A stretch of DNA of 64,000 bases from Amycolatopsis acidiphila (lineage in GTDB: Bacteria > Actinomycetota > Actinomycetes > Mycobacteriales > Pseudonocardiaceae). The stretch covers positions 6,324,001-6,388,000 of the forward strand of contig NZ_CP090063.1 of the NCBI RefSeq assembly GCF_021391495.1, given 5' to 3'. A program made the position numbers and the translations under genes. Below, one piece after another: positions 25,645 through 33,590 of this stretch; positions within the stretch are counted from its first letter, which is position 1; the number at the start of each line of letters is the position of its first letter. The notes below the pieces were generated by a model. That model was given only the letters and a program-made list of their open reading frames with translations. It had not been told where the DNA came from and ran no database searches.

Positions 25645-26892
25645 ATGAGCAACATCGACGTCGTGATCACCGGGCTGGGTGCGACCACGCCGCTCGGCGG
25701 GGACGTCGCGTCCACCTGGGACGGACTGCTCGCCGGCCGCAGCGGCATCCGCCGCATCGAGGCCGACTGGGTCGAGCGGTTCGACCTGCCGGTGAAGATC
25801 GGTGCGACTCTCGCCGAGGAACCGACGGAGACGCTTCCGCGTGTGCAGGCACGCAGGCTGGACCGGTGTGAGCAGATCGCTCTCATCGCGGCGCGGCAGG
25901 CTTGGGCGGACGCCGGTTTCACGGAGCCCACGGACGAGCACAGCGATGTCGAGCCCGAGCGGCTCGGCGTGTCCATCGGCACCGGGATCGGCGGCCCGCT
26001 CACCCTGCTGTCGCAGGACGACCTGCTGGAGGAGCACGGCATCCGCAAGGTGTCGCCGCTGACCGTGCCCATGCTGATGCCCAACGGCCCCGCCGCTCAG
26101 GTCTCGATCGACCTGAAGGCCCGCGCCGGAGTGCACTCGCCCGCGTCGGCGTGTGCCTCCGGTGCGGAGGGCATCGCCAACGGCTTCCAGATGATCCAGA
26201 ACGGCCGGGCCGACGTGGTGGTCGCGGGTGGCACGGAGTCCTGCATCCACCCCATCACCATCGCCGGGTTCGCCCAGGCCCGGACCGTTTCCACGAACAA
26301 CGACGACCCGGCGCACGCGTCGCGGCCGTTCGACACCGACCGCGACGGGTTCGTCCTCGGCGAGGGCGCGGGCGTGGTCGTCCTGGAGCGTGCCGACCGC
26401 GCAAAGGCGCGCGGCGCCAAGATCTACGGCCGGCTCGCCGGCTACGGGATCACTTCCGACGCCTACCACATCACCGGCAACCACCCCGAGGGCATCGGCC
26501 AGGTCGCGGCCATGACGCACGCGATCGAGATGGCCGGGCTGACCGCACAGGACGTCCAGCACGTCAACGCGCACGCCACCGCCACGGTGGTCGGCGACAT
26601 CGGCGAGGCCAACGCGATCCGCAAGGCGATCGGCTCGCACCCGGTGGTGACCGCGCCGAAGGGCGCGCTGGGTCACCTTGTCGGCGGCGCGGGCGCGGTC
26701 GAGGGCATCGCGACGCTGCTGGCGATGTACCACGGCATCGTCCCGGCGACGCTGAACCTGACGAACCTCGACCCGAAGGTCGAGCTCGACGTGGTGTCCG
26801 GCGAGCCGCGCAAGGGCGAGTACACCGTCGCGATCAGCAACTCGTTCGGCTTCGGCGGCCACAACACCGCCCTGCTGTTCACCGCCGCGTAA
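25645..26892 (+). CDS. fabF: 3-oxoacyl-ACP synthase II
   Basis: Elongating condensing enzyme, 415 residues. The C-H-H site is visible: C170 in SACASG, the first His in VNAHAT and the second in GALGHLVGG. SNSFGFGGHN closes the fold. The ATG at 25645 follows a GGGAGAG site. Last gene of the fab operon; a 9-bp hairpin follows its stop. Confidence 0.95.
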   Translation: MSNIDVVITGLGATTPLGGDVASTWDGLLAGRSGIRRIEADWVERFDLPVKIGATLAEEPTETLPRVQARRLDRCEQIALIAARQAWADAGFTEPTDEHSDVEPERLGVSIGTGIGGPLTLLSQDDLLEEHGIRKVSPLTVPMLMPNGPAAQVSIDLKARAGVHSPASACASGAEGIANGFQMIQNGRADVVVAGGTESCIHPITIAGFAQARTVSTNNDDPAHASRPFDTDRDGFVLGEGAGVVVLERADRAKARGAKIYGRLAGYGITSDAYHITGNHPEGIGQVAAMTHAIEMAGLTAQDVQHVNAHATATVVGDIGEANAIRKAIGSHPVVTAPKGALGHLVGGAGAVEGIATLLAMYHGIVPATLNLTNLDPKVELDVVSGEPRKGEYTVAISNSFGFGGHNTALLFTAA

Positions 26893-26895
26893 GGC

Positions 26896-26932
26896 ACCGG
26901 CCGCTGCGGGCCACGTGTCCGCCGCGGCCGGT
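26896..26932. terminator. Hairpin after fabF
   Basis: ACCGGCCGC (26896-26904) pairs with GCGGCCGGT (26924-26932) across a 19-base loop, between the fabF stop and the end of the convergent membrane-protein gene. It is a plausible shared terminator. Confidence 0.5.
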
Positions 26933-27529
26933 TCAGCAGCGGGCGTTCTCGGGGGTCGTGTACCCGGCGACGGTGTCGACCTTCCAGTGCCCGGACTCGA
27001 CGGTGACCGGCAACGTGAGCTTCCAGCGCACGCACGAGGCACCCGGCAGCGTCTCCGGCGCGTCCGCCGCGTCCTGCACGCTGGTGAAGCCGAGCAGCAC
27101 CCGCAGGTCCTTGTCGGACACCGCGTCGATCCGGTAGACGAGGATGCTGCCGTCCTTCGTGGACCGGTAGTCCTGCAGCCAGGCCGGGCGTGACTTCGCC
27201 TGGATCCTGGCCTTGGTGACCGTGGTCTTCCACTGCTCGTAGTCGCGGCTGTTGATCGAGTCGAAGTAGGCCTGCAGCAGCTGGCGGATCACCTCGTGCT
27301 GGGGATGCGCGGCCGCGTCGGGGGTGAGCTCCACCGAGCCGGGGCCCGGCTGCTGCGCGAGCGGGCGCGCGGTGGAGCTGGGCAGGGCGAGGATCGCGTC
27401 CGGCTGCGGGTCGGGCACCCGGTACAGCTCCCTGGCCAGCAGCCCGCCGCCGACCATCAGCGAGACGACCACGATCACGACGGGCAGCAGCCAGCGGTGA
27501 GGGCTCGACGAGGCCGGCACAGCTGACAC
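26933..27529 (-). CDS. Membrane-anchored hypothetical protein
   Basis: 198 residues. A single hydrophobic segment at about 13-34 suggests an N-terminal anchor with the rest outside the cell. The exported part has a small NTF2-like/lipoprotein feel: LLQAYFDSINSRDYEQWKTTVT resembles the opening helix of such domains. Two Cys near the C-terminus (SCVRW and the final C) could pair. No function can be given. It lies between fabF and the DUF3145 gene. Confidence 0.7.
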   Translation of the reverse strand: MSAVPASSSPHRWLLPVVIVVVSLMVGGGLLARELYRVPDPQPDAILALPSSTARPLAQQPGPGSVELTPDAAAHPQHEVIRQLLQAYFDSINSRDYEQWKTTVTKARIQAKSRPAWLQDYRSTKDGSILVYRIDAVSDKDLRVLLGFTSVQDAADAPETLPGASCVRWKLTLPVTVESGHWKVDTVAGYTTPENARC

Positions 27530-27661
27530 ACACGCAGCGTAATGCTTGCGGTGATCTCGCGCGGCACAACCGGCCGACCGGTGCCCGATCGCGCGACACC
27601 TGCCGGCCGCCCGGCGTCAACCCGCCGGCCTCCGCCCTTCCACGGACGCGTTGCGCGCGAT

Positions 27662-28165
27662 TCAGCCGACCCTGTGCAGCCAGGTCACCGGGGCGCCGTC
27701 GCCGGCGTGCCGGAACGGTTCGAGGGCCTCGTCCCAGTTGGTGGCCAGCAGCTCGTCGACCCGGTGCGCGAAGGCCTCGCCCGCGCGTGCCCGGCTCACC
27801 AGGGCACGCAGTTGGTCCTCCCCTACCACGATGTCGCCGTTGGCACTGGTTCGCCCGTGCCACAGGCCGAGGCCGGGCGCGTAGCAGTACCGCTCGCCGT
27901 CGACACCGGGGCTCGGGTCCTCCGTGACCTCGAAGCGCAGCATGGGCCACGCCTTCAGTCCGGCGGCGAGCTTCGCCGCGGTGCCGGCGGGCGCGCTCCA
28001 GTTGCATTCCGCGCGGAGCTGTCCTGGCGCGGCGGGCTGCGCCGTCCACTTCAGATCCACTCGGGTTCCCAGGGTGCCCGAAATAGCCCACTCGACGTGC
28101 GGGCACACCGCAGACGGCGACGAGTGGACGTACACCACACCACGGGTGTTTCCACGGGTGCTCAC
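27662..28165 (-). CDS. DUF3145-family protein
   Basis: 167 residues beginning TRGVVYVHSSPSAVCPHVEW, the recognisable start of DUF3145. The family is found only in actinobacteria and lies beside fabF in Streptomyces too, so a link to lipid metabolism is possible but unproven. The start is a GTG at 28165. It is Trp-rich (WTAQP, NWSAP, LWHGR). Confidence 0.85.
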   Translation of the reverse strand: MSTRGNTRGVVYVHSSPSAVCPHVEWAISGTLGTRVDLKWTAQPAAPGQLRAECNWSAPAGTAAKLAAGLKAWPMLRFEVTEDPSPGVDGERYCYAPGLGLWHGRTSANGDIVVGEDQLRALVSRARAGEAFAHRVDELLATNWDEALEPFRHAGDGAPVTWLHRVG

Positions 28166-28314
28166 TGCTGACCTCCGCTACTCGACGAGGGGCGTCTTCC
28201 CCTACGACCTCGCGAGCCTCGGCGGCCATCCACTCGTGGCGTGGCTTAGCACATTGTGCACTGCGATCACCCATTTGGCCACACGAACCTCAGGCGTCGC
28301 AGGCATCACTTCCG

Positions 28315-28350
28315 GGAAGGGCATCCCCGGCTGCGCGGGGATGCCCTTCC
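28315..28350. terminator. Terminator of the subtilase gene
   Basis: GGAAGGGCATCCCC pairs perfectly with GGGGATGCCCTTCC (14 bp, eight-base loop), six bases past the minus-strand subtilase stop. Confidence 0.8.
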
Positions 28351-28356
28351 GGGCAG

Positions 28357-29835
28357 TTATCCGGTCGCGCCGAGGGAGCGGGCCGCGGCGACGGTGTCGA
28401 CCAGACCGGTTCCCTTGTCGTAGCTGGAAGTGTAGGGACCGACGGTCTGGTACGGGGCGCCGTTCGAGTATTCGTACGCCGTGGACTTGATGGCGTTCTC
28501 GATGTCACCGGGGGTGGCGGCCGGGTCCGCCTGGAACAGCTGGGCGACGATCCCGGTGATCTGCGGGGTGGCCATGGACGTCCCGCTGATCACGTTGTAG
28601 GTCCCGAGGTCGAGCGCGCCCGGCCCGTTCTCCGGCTGCAGCCCCTGCGCGCAGATGACCAGGTACGGCCGGCACGAGGACAGGATGTTCTCCCCCGGCG
28701 CCGAGACGTCGGGCCAGCTCGACGGGTCGGTCGCGAGCCCGCGCGAGGAGAAGTCCGAGACCGTGCCGTCGCGGGTGCCGGTGCCCTGGTCGTTGTAGGA
28801 CGCCACCGAGAGCACGCCGGGCGTCGGGTCCTGGCCGGGCGGGTTGGACAGGTTCGCCGAGCCGTCGCCGCCGTCGTTCCCGTTGGCCCACACGGTGACC
28901 ACGCCCTCGGCGGCGAGCGCGCGCTGCAACTGCACGGTCGCCGAGCCCGGGTCGAAGCTGCCACCGCCGCTCGGGCCGTAGGAGTTGTTGATCACCTTGA
29001 TCGGCGGGCAGGTCGACGCCGGGACACCCGCGCCGCACGGTGCGTTGTGGTTCTCCAGCACCCAGTTCAGCGCGGCGTCGGTGCCGAGCACGAGGATCGC
29101 CAGCCCGGTCGAGATGGCGACGATCTTCGAACCGGGCGCCGAGCCGCCGACCTTCGTGCCGTCGGGCAGGGTCAGCGCGTTGCCCGCGGCGATGCCGGTG
29201 ACGTGCGTGCCGTGCCCGCCGAGGGAGGTGGTGTCGGTGTCGAGCGAGGTCGGCACGTCGACGACGCACGAGGTGTCCGTGCTGCCGTCCGCGCACAGGC
29301 TCTTGAGGTTGCGCACCACGCGCGTCCTGCCGTCCGACTGGAACGCCGGATGTGTCGGGTCGACCCCGGTGTCGATGATGGCGACCGAGACGCCGCTGCC
29401 GTCGAGTGCCGTGCCGTTGGCACCGGTGAGGGTCGTCCGGGCCTCGGCGCTGCGGGTGGCGGTCGTCCCGGTGCTGCCGTAGGTGACGAGCGGGTCGTTG
29501 TTCTCGACGTAGGTGACGCCCGCGATCCGGCGCGCGGCCCCGACCTGGGCGGGCGAGCCCTTCGCGGCGACCACGCCGATCTTGGCGAACCTCGTGATCT
29601 CGGTCAGGCCGGCCTGCTTGACCGCTCGTTCGGCGGTACCCACGTCGGTCGCGTGCACCAGCGTGGTCAGCTGGGCCGAGTCCGCCACCGTGGACAACAG
29701 GCTGCCCAGGGTGGCGGAGACGGGCGCCGGCGCGGCCTGCGCGGCGGCGGCCGGGGTCAGCGTGATCATGGGCAGGACGAGCACGGCGGCGGCGATCGCG
29801 GACGACCGTTTCCGTCTTGGGGCGCTCCAGTGCAT
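28357..29835 (-). CDS. Secreted subtilisin-like serine protease (S8)
   Basis: 492 residues from the ATG at 29835, which has GAGGAG upstream. A signal peptide covers about 1-35 and an inhibitor-I9-like prodomain about 36-115. The protease domain has D155 (IIDTGVDPTHP), H208 (GGHGTH), oxyanion N320 (WANGND) and S420 (SGTSMATP), all present. Several cysteine pairs suggest disulfides in the mature enzyme. An exported scavenging or processing protease. Two dyads lie in its promoter at 29868-29881 and 29890-29909. Confidence 0.92.
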   Translation of the reverse strand: MHWSAPRRKRSSAIAAAVLVLPMITLTPAAAAQAAPAPVSATLGSLLSTVADSAQLTTLVHATDVGTAERAVKQAGLTEITRFAKIGVVAAKGSPAQVGAARRIAGVTYVENNDPLVTYGSTGTTATRSAEARTTLTGANGTALDGSGVSVAIIDTGVDPTHPAFQSDGRTRVVRNLKSLCADGSTDTSCVVDVPTSLDTDTTSLGGHGTHVTGIAAGNALTLPDGTKVGGSAPGSKIVAISTGLAILVLGTDAALNWVLENHNAPCGAGVPASTCPPIKVINNSYGPSGGGSFDPGSATVQLQRALAAEGVVTVWANGNDGGDGSANLSNPPGQDPTPGVLSVASYNDQGTGTRDGTVSDFSSRGLATDPSSWPDVSAPGENILSSCRPYLVICAQGLQPENGPGALDLGTYNVISGTSMATPQITGIVAQLFQADPAATPGDIENAIKSTAYEYSNGAPYQTVGPYTSSYDKGTGLVDTVAAARSLGATG

Positions 29836-29867
29836 CGGCTTCTCCTCAGCTCGGACGAACAGCCGAC

Positions 29868-29909
29868 CTACTAACGAGTAGCACACCAAAGAGTGACGAC
29901 GGTCACTCT
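29868..29909. promoter_or_regulatory. Two operator-like dyads upstream of the subtilase
   Basis: CTACT-AACG-AGTAG (29868-29881) and AGAGTGAC-GACG-GTCACTCT (29890-29909) are both perfect inverted repeats with four-base centres, 25 bases centre to centre. They sit 33-74 bases before the protease ATG, in the gap to the divergent membrane protein. Confidence 0.45.
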
Positions 29910-30017
29910 CGATGACGAACGCAGGGTTACTGGACAGGATTTTCACACTGCTGGTCCAACCGCCGATGACCGCGCGCTAGCGTAGGCACCCAGCAGCCAC
30001 CGTCAGGGGAGGTTCAG

Positions 30018-31400
30018 GTGCGGCTCGTCCGCCTCGGGCAACAGCCGTCTCGGGTCGCCGAGGACATCCGCGCGGCGCTGGCCTCGCTCGGCAGGGGCGC
30101 CACGGTGGTCGGCGGGGTGGCGCTGGTGGGGGCGCGGCCGATCCCGTCGGTCCGCAGCGTGGACGCCGTCGTCGTACTGCCCCGCGGGGTGCTCGTCGTG
30201 CTCGGGGTCGACCTGCCCGAGCCCGCGATGCGGCTGGAGGCGCCGCTGGCCGGGCCGTGGAAGGCCGACGGCTGGCCGCTGCCGGGGCCGGACAAAGCGG
30301 TGAACCCGGCGACGCCGAAGCTCGCGCTCGCCGAGTCGATCACCCGGCACCTGCGCCCGAAGGTGCCGGCCGAGCTGCCGATCGGCACGATCCTCGCGGT
30401 GGGCCCGTTCGTCGACGAGGTCGACCAGCCGCCTGCCGACGTCAGCGGCCCGGTGCGGGTGCTGCATCCGACCGCGACCCACATGCTCGCCGCCACCGTC
30501 TCGCTCGCCGCCGCGCCGAAGCCGTGTTCGGTCGAGGAGGCGCGCCTGCTCCTCAAGGCGCTCGCCCCGGAAGCCCCGCCGCTCTCGGACGAGATCCTGG
30601 CGGCGGAGGGCTTCGGCGTGATCGTCGAACAGACGGCCGAAAAGCTTGCGACGCCGGAGACGACGGACAAGCTCGTGCCGTCGATGGCGGCGTCGGAGAA
30701 GACCGAGAAGATGGCGCCGCCGTCACCCCCATGGCCGCGGCCGAAGACGCCCCCGCCACCGGCGCCGATCGAGATGACCACCCCGGTCCCCCGCATCACG
30801 GCGGCCGTGCCGGTGCGCGCCCCGGCGATGGGGAACCCGCGGACGGTGCGGTGGCTGCCACTCGCCGCGATCGGCCTGCTGGCGGTGTTGCTGGTGACGG
30901 CGATCGTGCTGGCGACCACGAGCGGTGGGGACCCGGAAGGCGCGCCCGCGCCACCGCCACAGGTCGTCGACGGGATCCCGCTGATCGAACGTGCCGCGGC
31001 GACGGACGGCAATTGCGCCGCGCACGCCGTCGGCGATCTGCAGGCGAGCCTGCAGCGGACCGCGTGCGTCACCATGCGGCGCGGCAGCTTCGAGGCGACG
31101 GTGGACGGCAGGCTGGCCGCGGTCTCGATCGCGATGGTGACGTTCGCCGACTCGACGGCCGCGTCCGCGTTCAAGAAGGCCGCGGACACCCCGGGCGGCG
31201 GGGGCGTGACCGATCTCGCGGGCGAGACCGGGAAATGGGCCCGCACCCCGCATTTCGACGGCACGGCGGCGTACGTCAGCGCGGCGAGCGGGACCGAGGT
31301 GCGGCTGGTGCTGGCCGCGTGGTTCGACCAGCCCTCGACCGCCGACGACCCGTCGCTCCTGCGCGCGGCGCACGCCGGAGCGACAGCGCGGATTCCCTAG
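30018..31400 (+). CDS. Single-pass membrane protein of unknown function
   Basis: 460 residues. The first 200 form a soluble domain with a beta-strand pattern (SVDAVVVLPRGVLVVLGVDL) reminiscent of NERD-type nuclease-related domains, though the match is too weak to name. A Pro-rich linker follows (about 233-273), then one transmembrane helix (279-301) and an exported domain with two cysteines (DGNCAAH and RTACVTM). The GTG at 30018 has GGGGAGG five bases upstream. The arrangement suggests a cytoplasmic sensor joined to an outside domain; this is inference. Confidence 0.7.
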   Translation: MRLVRLGQQPSRVAEDIRAALASLGRGATVVGGVALVGARPIPSVRSVDAVVVLPRGVLVVLGVDLPEPAMRLEAPLAGPWKADGWPLPGPDKAVNPATPKLALAESITRHLRPKVPAELPIGTILAVGPFVDEVDQPPADVSGPVRVLHPTATHMLAATVSLAAAPKPCSVEEARLLLKALAPEAPPLSDEILAAEGFGVIVEQTAEKLATPETTDKLVPSMAASEKTEKMAPPSPPWPRPKTPPPPAPIEMTTPVPRITAAVPVRAPAMGNPRTVRWLPLAAIGLLAVLLVTAIVLATTSGGDPEGAPAPPPQVVDGIPLIERAAATDGNCAAHAVGDLQASLQRTACVTMRRGSFEATVDGRLAAVSIAMVTFADSTAASAFKKAADTPGGGGVTDLAGETGKWARTPHFDGTAAYVSAASGTEVRLVLAAWFDQPSTADDPSLLRAAHAGATARIP

Positions 31401-31410
31401 ACCCCGTAGG

Positions 31411-32805
31411 TCAAAGCCCGTAGGTCTCGAGCAGGCGCAGCCACACCTCGCTGATCGTCGGGAAGGCCGGGACCGCGTGCCACAGGCGGCGCAGCGGGAC
31501 CTCGCCCACCACGGCGATCGTCGCCGAGTGGAGCAGGTCCGCGACGTCCTGGCCGACGAACGTGACGCCCACCAGCACCTCGCGCTCGGTGTCCACCACC
31601 ATCCGCGCCTTGCCCTGGTAGCCGTCCGCGTGCAGCGCCGAACCCGCCACCGCGATGTCGATGTCCACCGCCCGGTGCGGCTTGCCGTCCTCCGGCGCCG
31701 CGACCCCGACCGACGCCACCTCCGGATCGGTGAACACCACCTGCGGCACCGCGTAGTGGTCGGCGGTGCTGGTGTACTGGCTCCACGGCGAGTCGTCGAC
31801 CGGCCTGCCCGCCGCCTTCGCCGCGATCACGTCGCCGACGGCGCGGGCGGCGTACTTGCCCTGGTGCGTCAGCGGGGCGCGGCCCGTCACGTCACCGGCC
31901 GCGTACAGCCAGTCACCGTCCACATCGGACACCACGCCGGTGTCGTCGACGGTGAGGGCCGATCCCGGCTTCAGCCCGACGGACTCCAGGCCGATGTCGT
32001 CGGTGGTCGGGCGGCGGCCGGTGGCGACGAGCAGCTTGTCCACCGTGAGCGGCTCGCCGCCCTTCAGCTCCAAACGGGCCCCTCCGTCCACTTCGGAAGC
32101 CTTCATGAGCCCCGAGTCCAGGTGCACCCGCACGCCGTCCTCCCGCAGCCCGTCGGCGACCAGGTCGCCCGCGAAGTCGGGGTAATGCGGCAGCGGGCGG
32201 GCACCGGCGACGATGAGCTGGACCTCCGCGCCGAGCCGCGCCCACGCCTGCGCCATCTCGACCCCGACGACACCACCGCCGAGCACCCCGAGACGCCGTG
32301 GCACTTCGCTCGCGGACGTCGCTTCACGCGAACCCCACACCGGGATCTCGTTCAGCCCCGGAATGTCCGGAGTCTTCGGCACACTGCCCGTGCACACCAC
32401 GACGGCGTGCCGCGCGCGCAGCACACGGTCAGCGTCCACTGTGACCTCTCGCTCACCCGTGATCCGGGCGTGCCCGCGTACGACGTCGATGCCCGCACCC
32501 TGTGCCCACTCGACCTGGCTCGAGTCGTCGCCGTTGTGGATGAAGGCGTCCCGGCGCTCGAAGACCGCGGCGGGGTCGAGCGCGCCGCCCACCGGCACGC
32601 CGGGCAGCCGCCGCGCGGCGGCGAGCGCGTTTCCCGGGCGTAACAAGGCTTTGCTCGGAATGCAGGCCCAGAACGAGCACTCGCCGCCGAACCGTTCGTG
32701 GTCCACCAGCGCCGTTTTGAGCCCGCCCCGCACGGCCCGGTCGGCCGCGTTCTCCCCTACCGGGCCGCCGCCGATCACCACCACGTCGTAAGTCTCTTCG
32801 GTCAT
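31411..32805 (-). CDS. FAD/NAD(P) disulfide-oxidoreductase-like protein, atypical C-terminus
   Basis: 464 residues of the lipoamide dehydrogenase/mercuric reductase superfamily. FAD motif VVIGGGPVGENAA, redox pair C43-x4-C48 in GGECSFWACIPSK, NAD fold VLGGGVVGVEMAQ and ATGRRPT are all present. The C-terminal interface motif reads AVPAFPTISE: the position before PT, normally the catalytic His, is Phe. It is therefore probably not a standard lipoamide dehydrogenase; a quinone- or dye-reducing role as in mycobacterial LpdA is possible. I chose the ATG at 32805. Confidence 0.85.
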   Translation of the reverse strand: MTEETYDVVVIGGGPVGENAADRAVRGGLKTALVDHERFGGECSFWACIPSKALLRPGNALAAARRLPGVPVGGALDPAAVFERRDAFIHNGDDSSQVEWAQGAGIDVVRGHARITGEREVTVDADRVLRARHAVVVCTGSVPKTPDIPGLNEIPVWGSREATSASEVPRRLGVLGGGVVGVEMAQAWARLGAEVQLIVAGARPLPHYPDFAGDLVADGLREDGVRVHLDSGLMKASEVDGGARLELKGGEPLTVDKLLVATGRRPTTDDIGLESVGLKPGSALTVDDTGVVSDVDGDWLYAAGDVTGRAPLTHQGKYAARAVGDVIAAKAAGRPVDDSPWSQYTSTADHYAVPQVVFTDPEVASVGVAAPEDGKPHRAVDIDIAVAGSALHADGYQGKARMVVDTEREVLVGVTFVGQDVADLLHSATIAVVGEVPLRRLWHAVPAFPTISEVWLRLLETYGL

Positions 32806-32886
32806 CCGCTCAGCGCACACCAGGCAGGCGCACGGCGCAAGTGGGGGAGGTATTCTCACCGCAGTATTCGAGTACAGGAGGTTTCG

Positions 32887-33546
32887 GTGGCCAAGAACAC
32901 CGCAGTGCAGCTACTGGACGACCTGAACGGCGAGCCGGCCCAGGAGCAGGTCCGGTTCGGCCTGGACGGTGTCGACTACGACATCGATCTCTCCGATGAC
33001 AACGCCGAAAGCCTGCGGGAGACCCTGGCGCGGTATGTGCAGCACGGCCGGCGCACCGGTGGCCGCAAGCGCCAGCCGCGCCGCCTCGCGCCGCCCACCC
33101 GGGGCCGCAAGAAGCCGGCCGCTTCCCGTGCGGCGGCGGCGAAAACGGCGGAAACGCCGAAGGCGCCGGCCACCCGCAAGGGGGCCACCACGAAAACCGC
33201 GGCAGCGGCGAAAACCGCCACCGCGCAGAAGTCCGCGCCTGCCAAAACGGCCGCGGGCAAAACGAAGCCGGCGGCCGCGAAGAAGGCCACCGCGGCGAAG
33301 AGCACGGCGGCGAAGAAAACCGCTCCCGCGAAAACGGCGGCCGCGAAACCGGCAGCCGCCAAAACGGCCGCGGCGAAATCGAGCACGACGAAATCGGCGG
33401 CCGCCAAGCCCGCCGCCGCGAAGCAGTCCGGTTCGAAGGCCACCGCGAAGAAGCCCGCGGCCAAGAAGCCGACGTCCGCCGAGAAGGCGCCCCGCCGGCC
33501 CGCCCGGAAGGCGCCGCCCGTGGTGTTCTCCAACGCCGCGGAGTAG
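32887..33546 (+). CDS. Lsr2-type dimerisation domain fused to a histone H1-like Lys/Ala tail
   Basis: 219 residues. Residues 1-60 match the N-terminal dimerisation domain of Lsr2: VQLLDDLNG.., VRFGLDGVDYDIDLS and ARYVQHGRRTGG. Lsr2 proper would continue with a short AT-hook-like DNA-binding domain. Here residues 62-77 are Arg-rich, ending RGRKK. Everything after is a tract of about 140 residues made of AAKTAAAK/PAKKA-like units, as in histone H1 or HupS tails. Likely a nucleoid-associated protein bridging DNA by dimerising and coating it with the tail. GTG start with GGAGG upstream; a 16-bp terminator follows. Confidence 0.85.
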   Translation: MAKNTAVQLLDDLNGEPAQEQVRFGLDGVDYDIDLSDDNAESLRETLARYVQHGRRTGGRKRQPRRLAPPTRGRKKPAASRAAAAKTAETPKAPATRKGATTKTAAAAKTATAQKSAPAKTAAGKTKPAAAKKATAAKSTAAKKTAPAKTAAAKPAAAKTAAAKSSTTKSAAAKPAAAKQSGSKATAKKPAAKKPTSAEKAPRRPARKAPPVVFSNAAE

Positions 33547-33550
33547 CAGC

Positions 33551-33585
33551 GGCTTTCCCACCGGAGCCGCTCCGGTGGGAAAGCC
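33551..33585. terminator. Bidirectional terminator between the Lsr2-like gene and pntB
   Basis: GGCTTTCCCACCGGAG pairs perfectly with its complement over 16 bp across a CCG loop. It begins four bases after one stop and ends five bases before the convergent pntB stop. Confidence 0.85.
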
Positions 33586-33590
33586 CGAGG

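Noticed and set aside
33000..33540. Repetitive Lys/Ala codons as a possible DNA repeat or CRISPR-like array
   Set aside because: The repeats are degenerate at DNA level and follow the codon frame of the Lsr2-like protein tail; no spacers are present.
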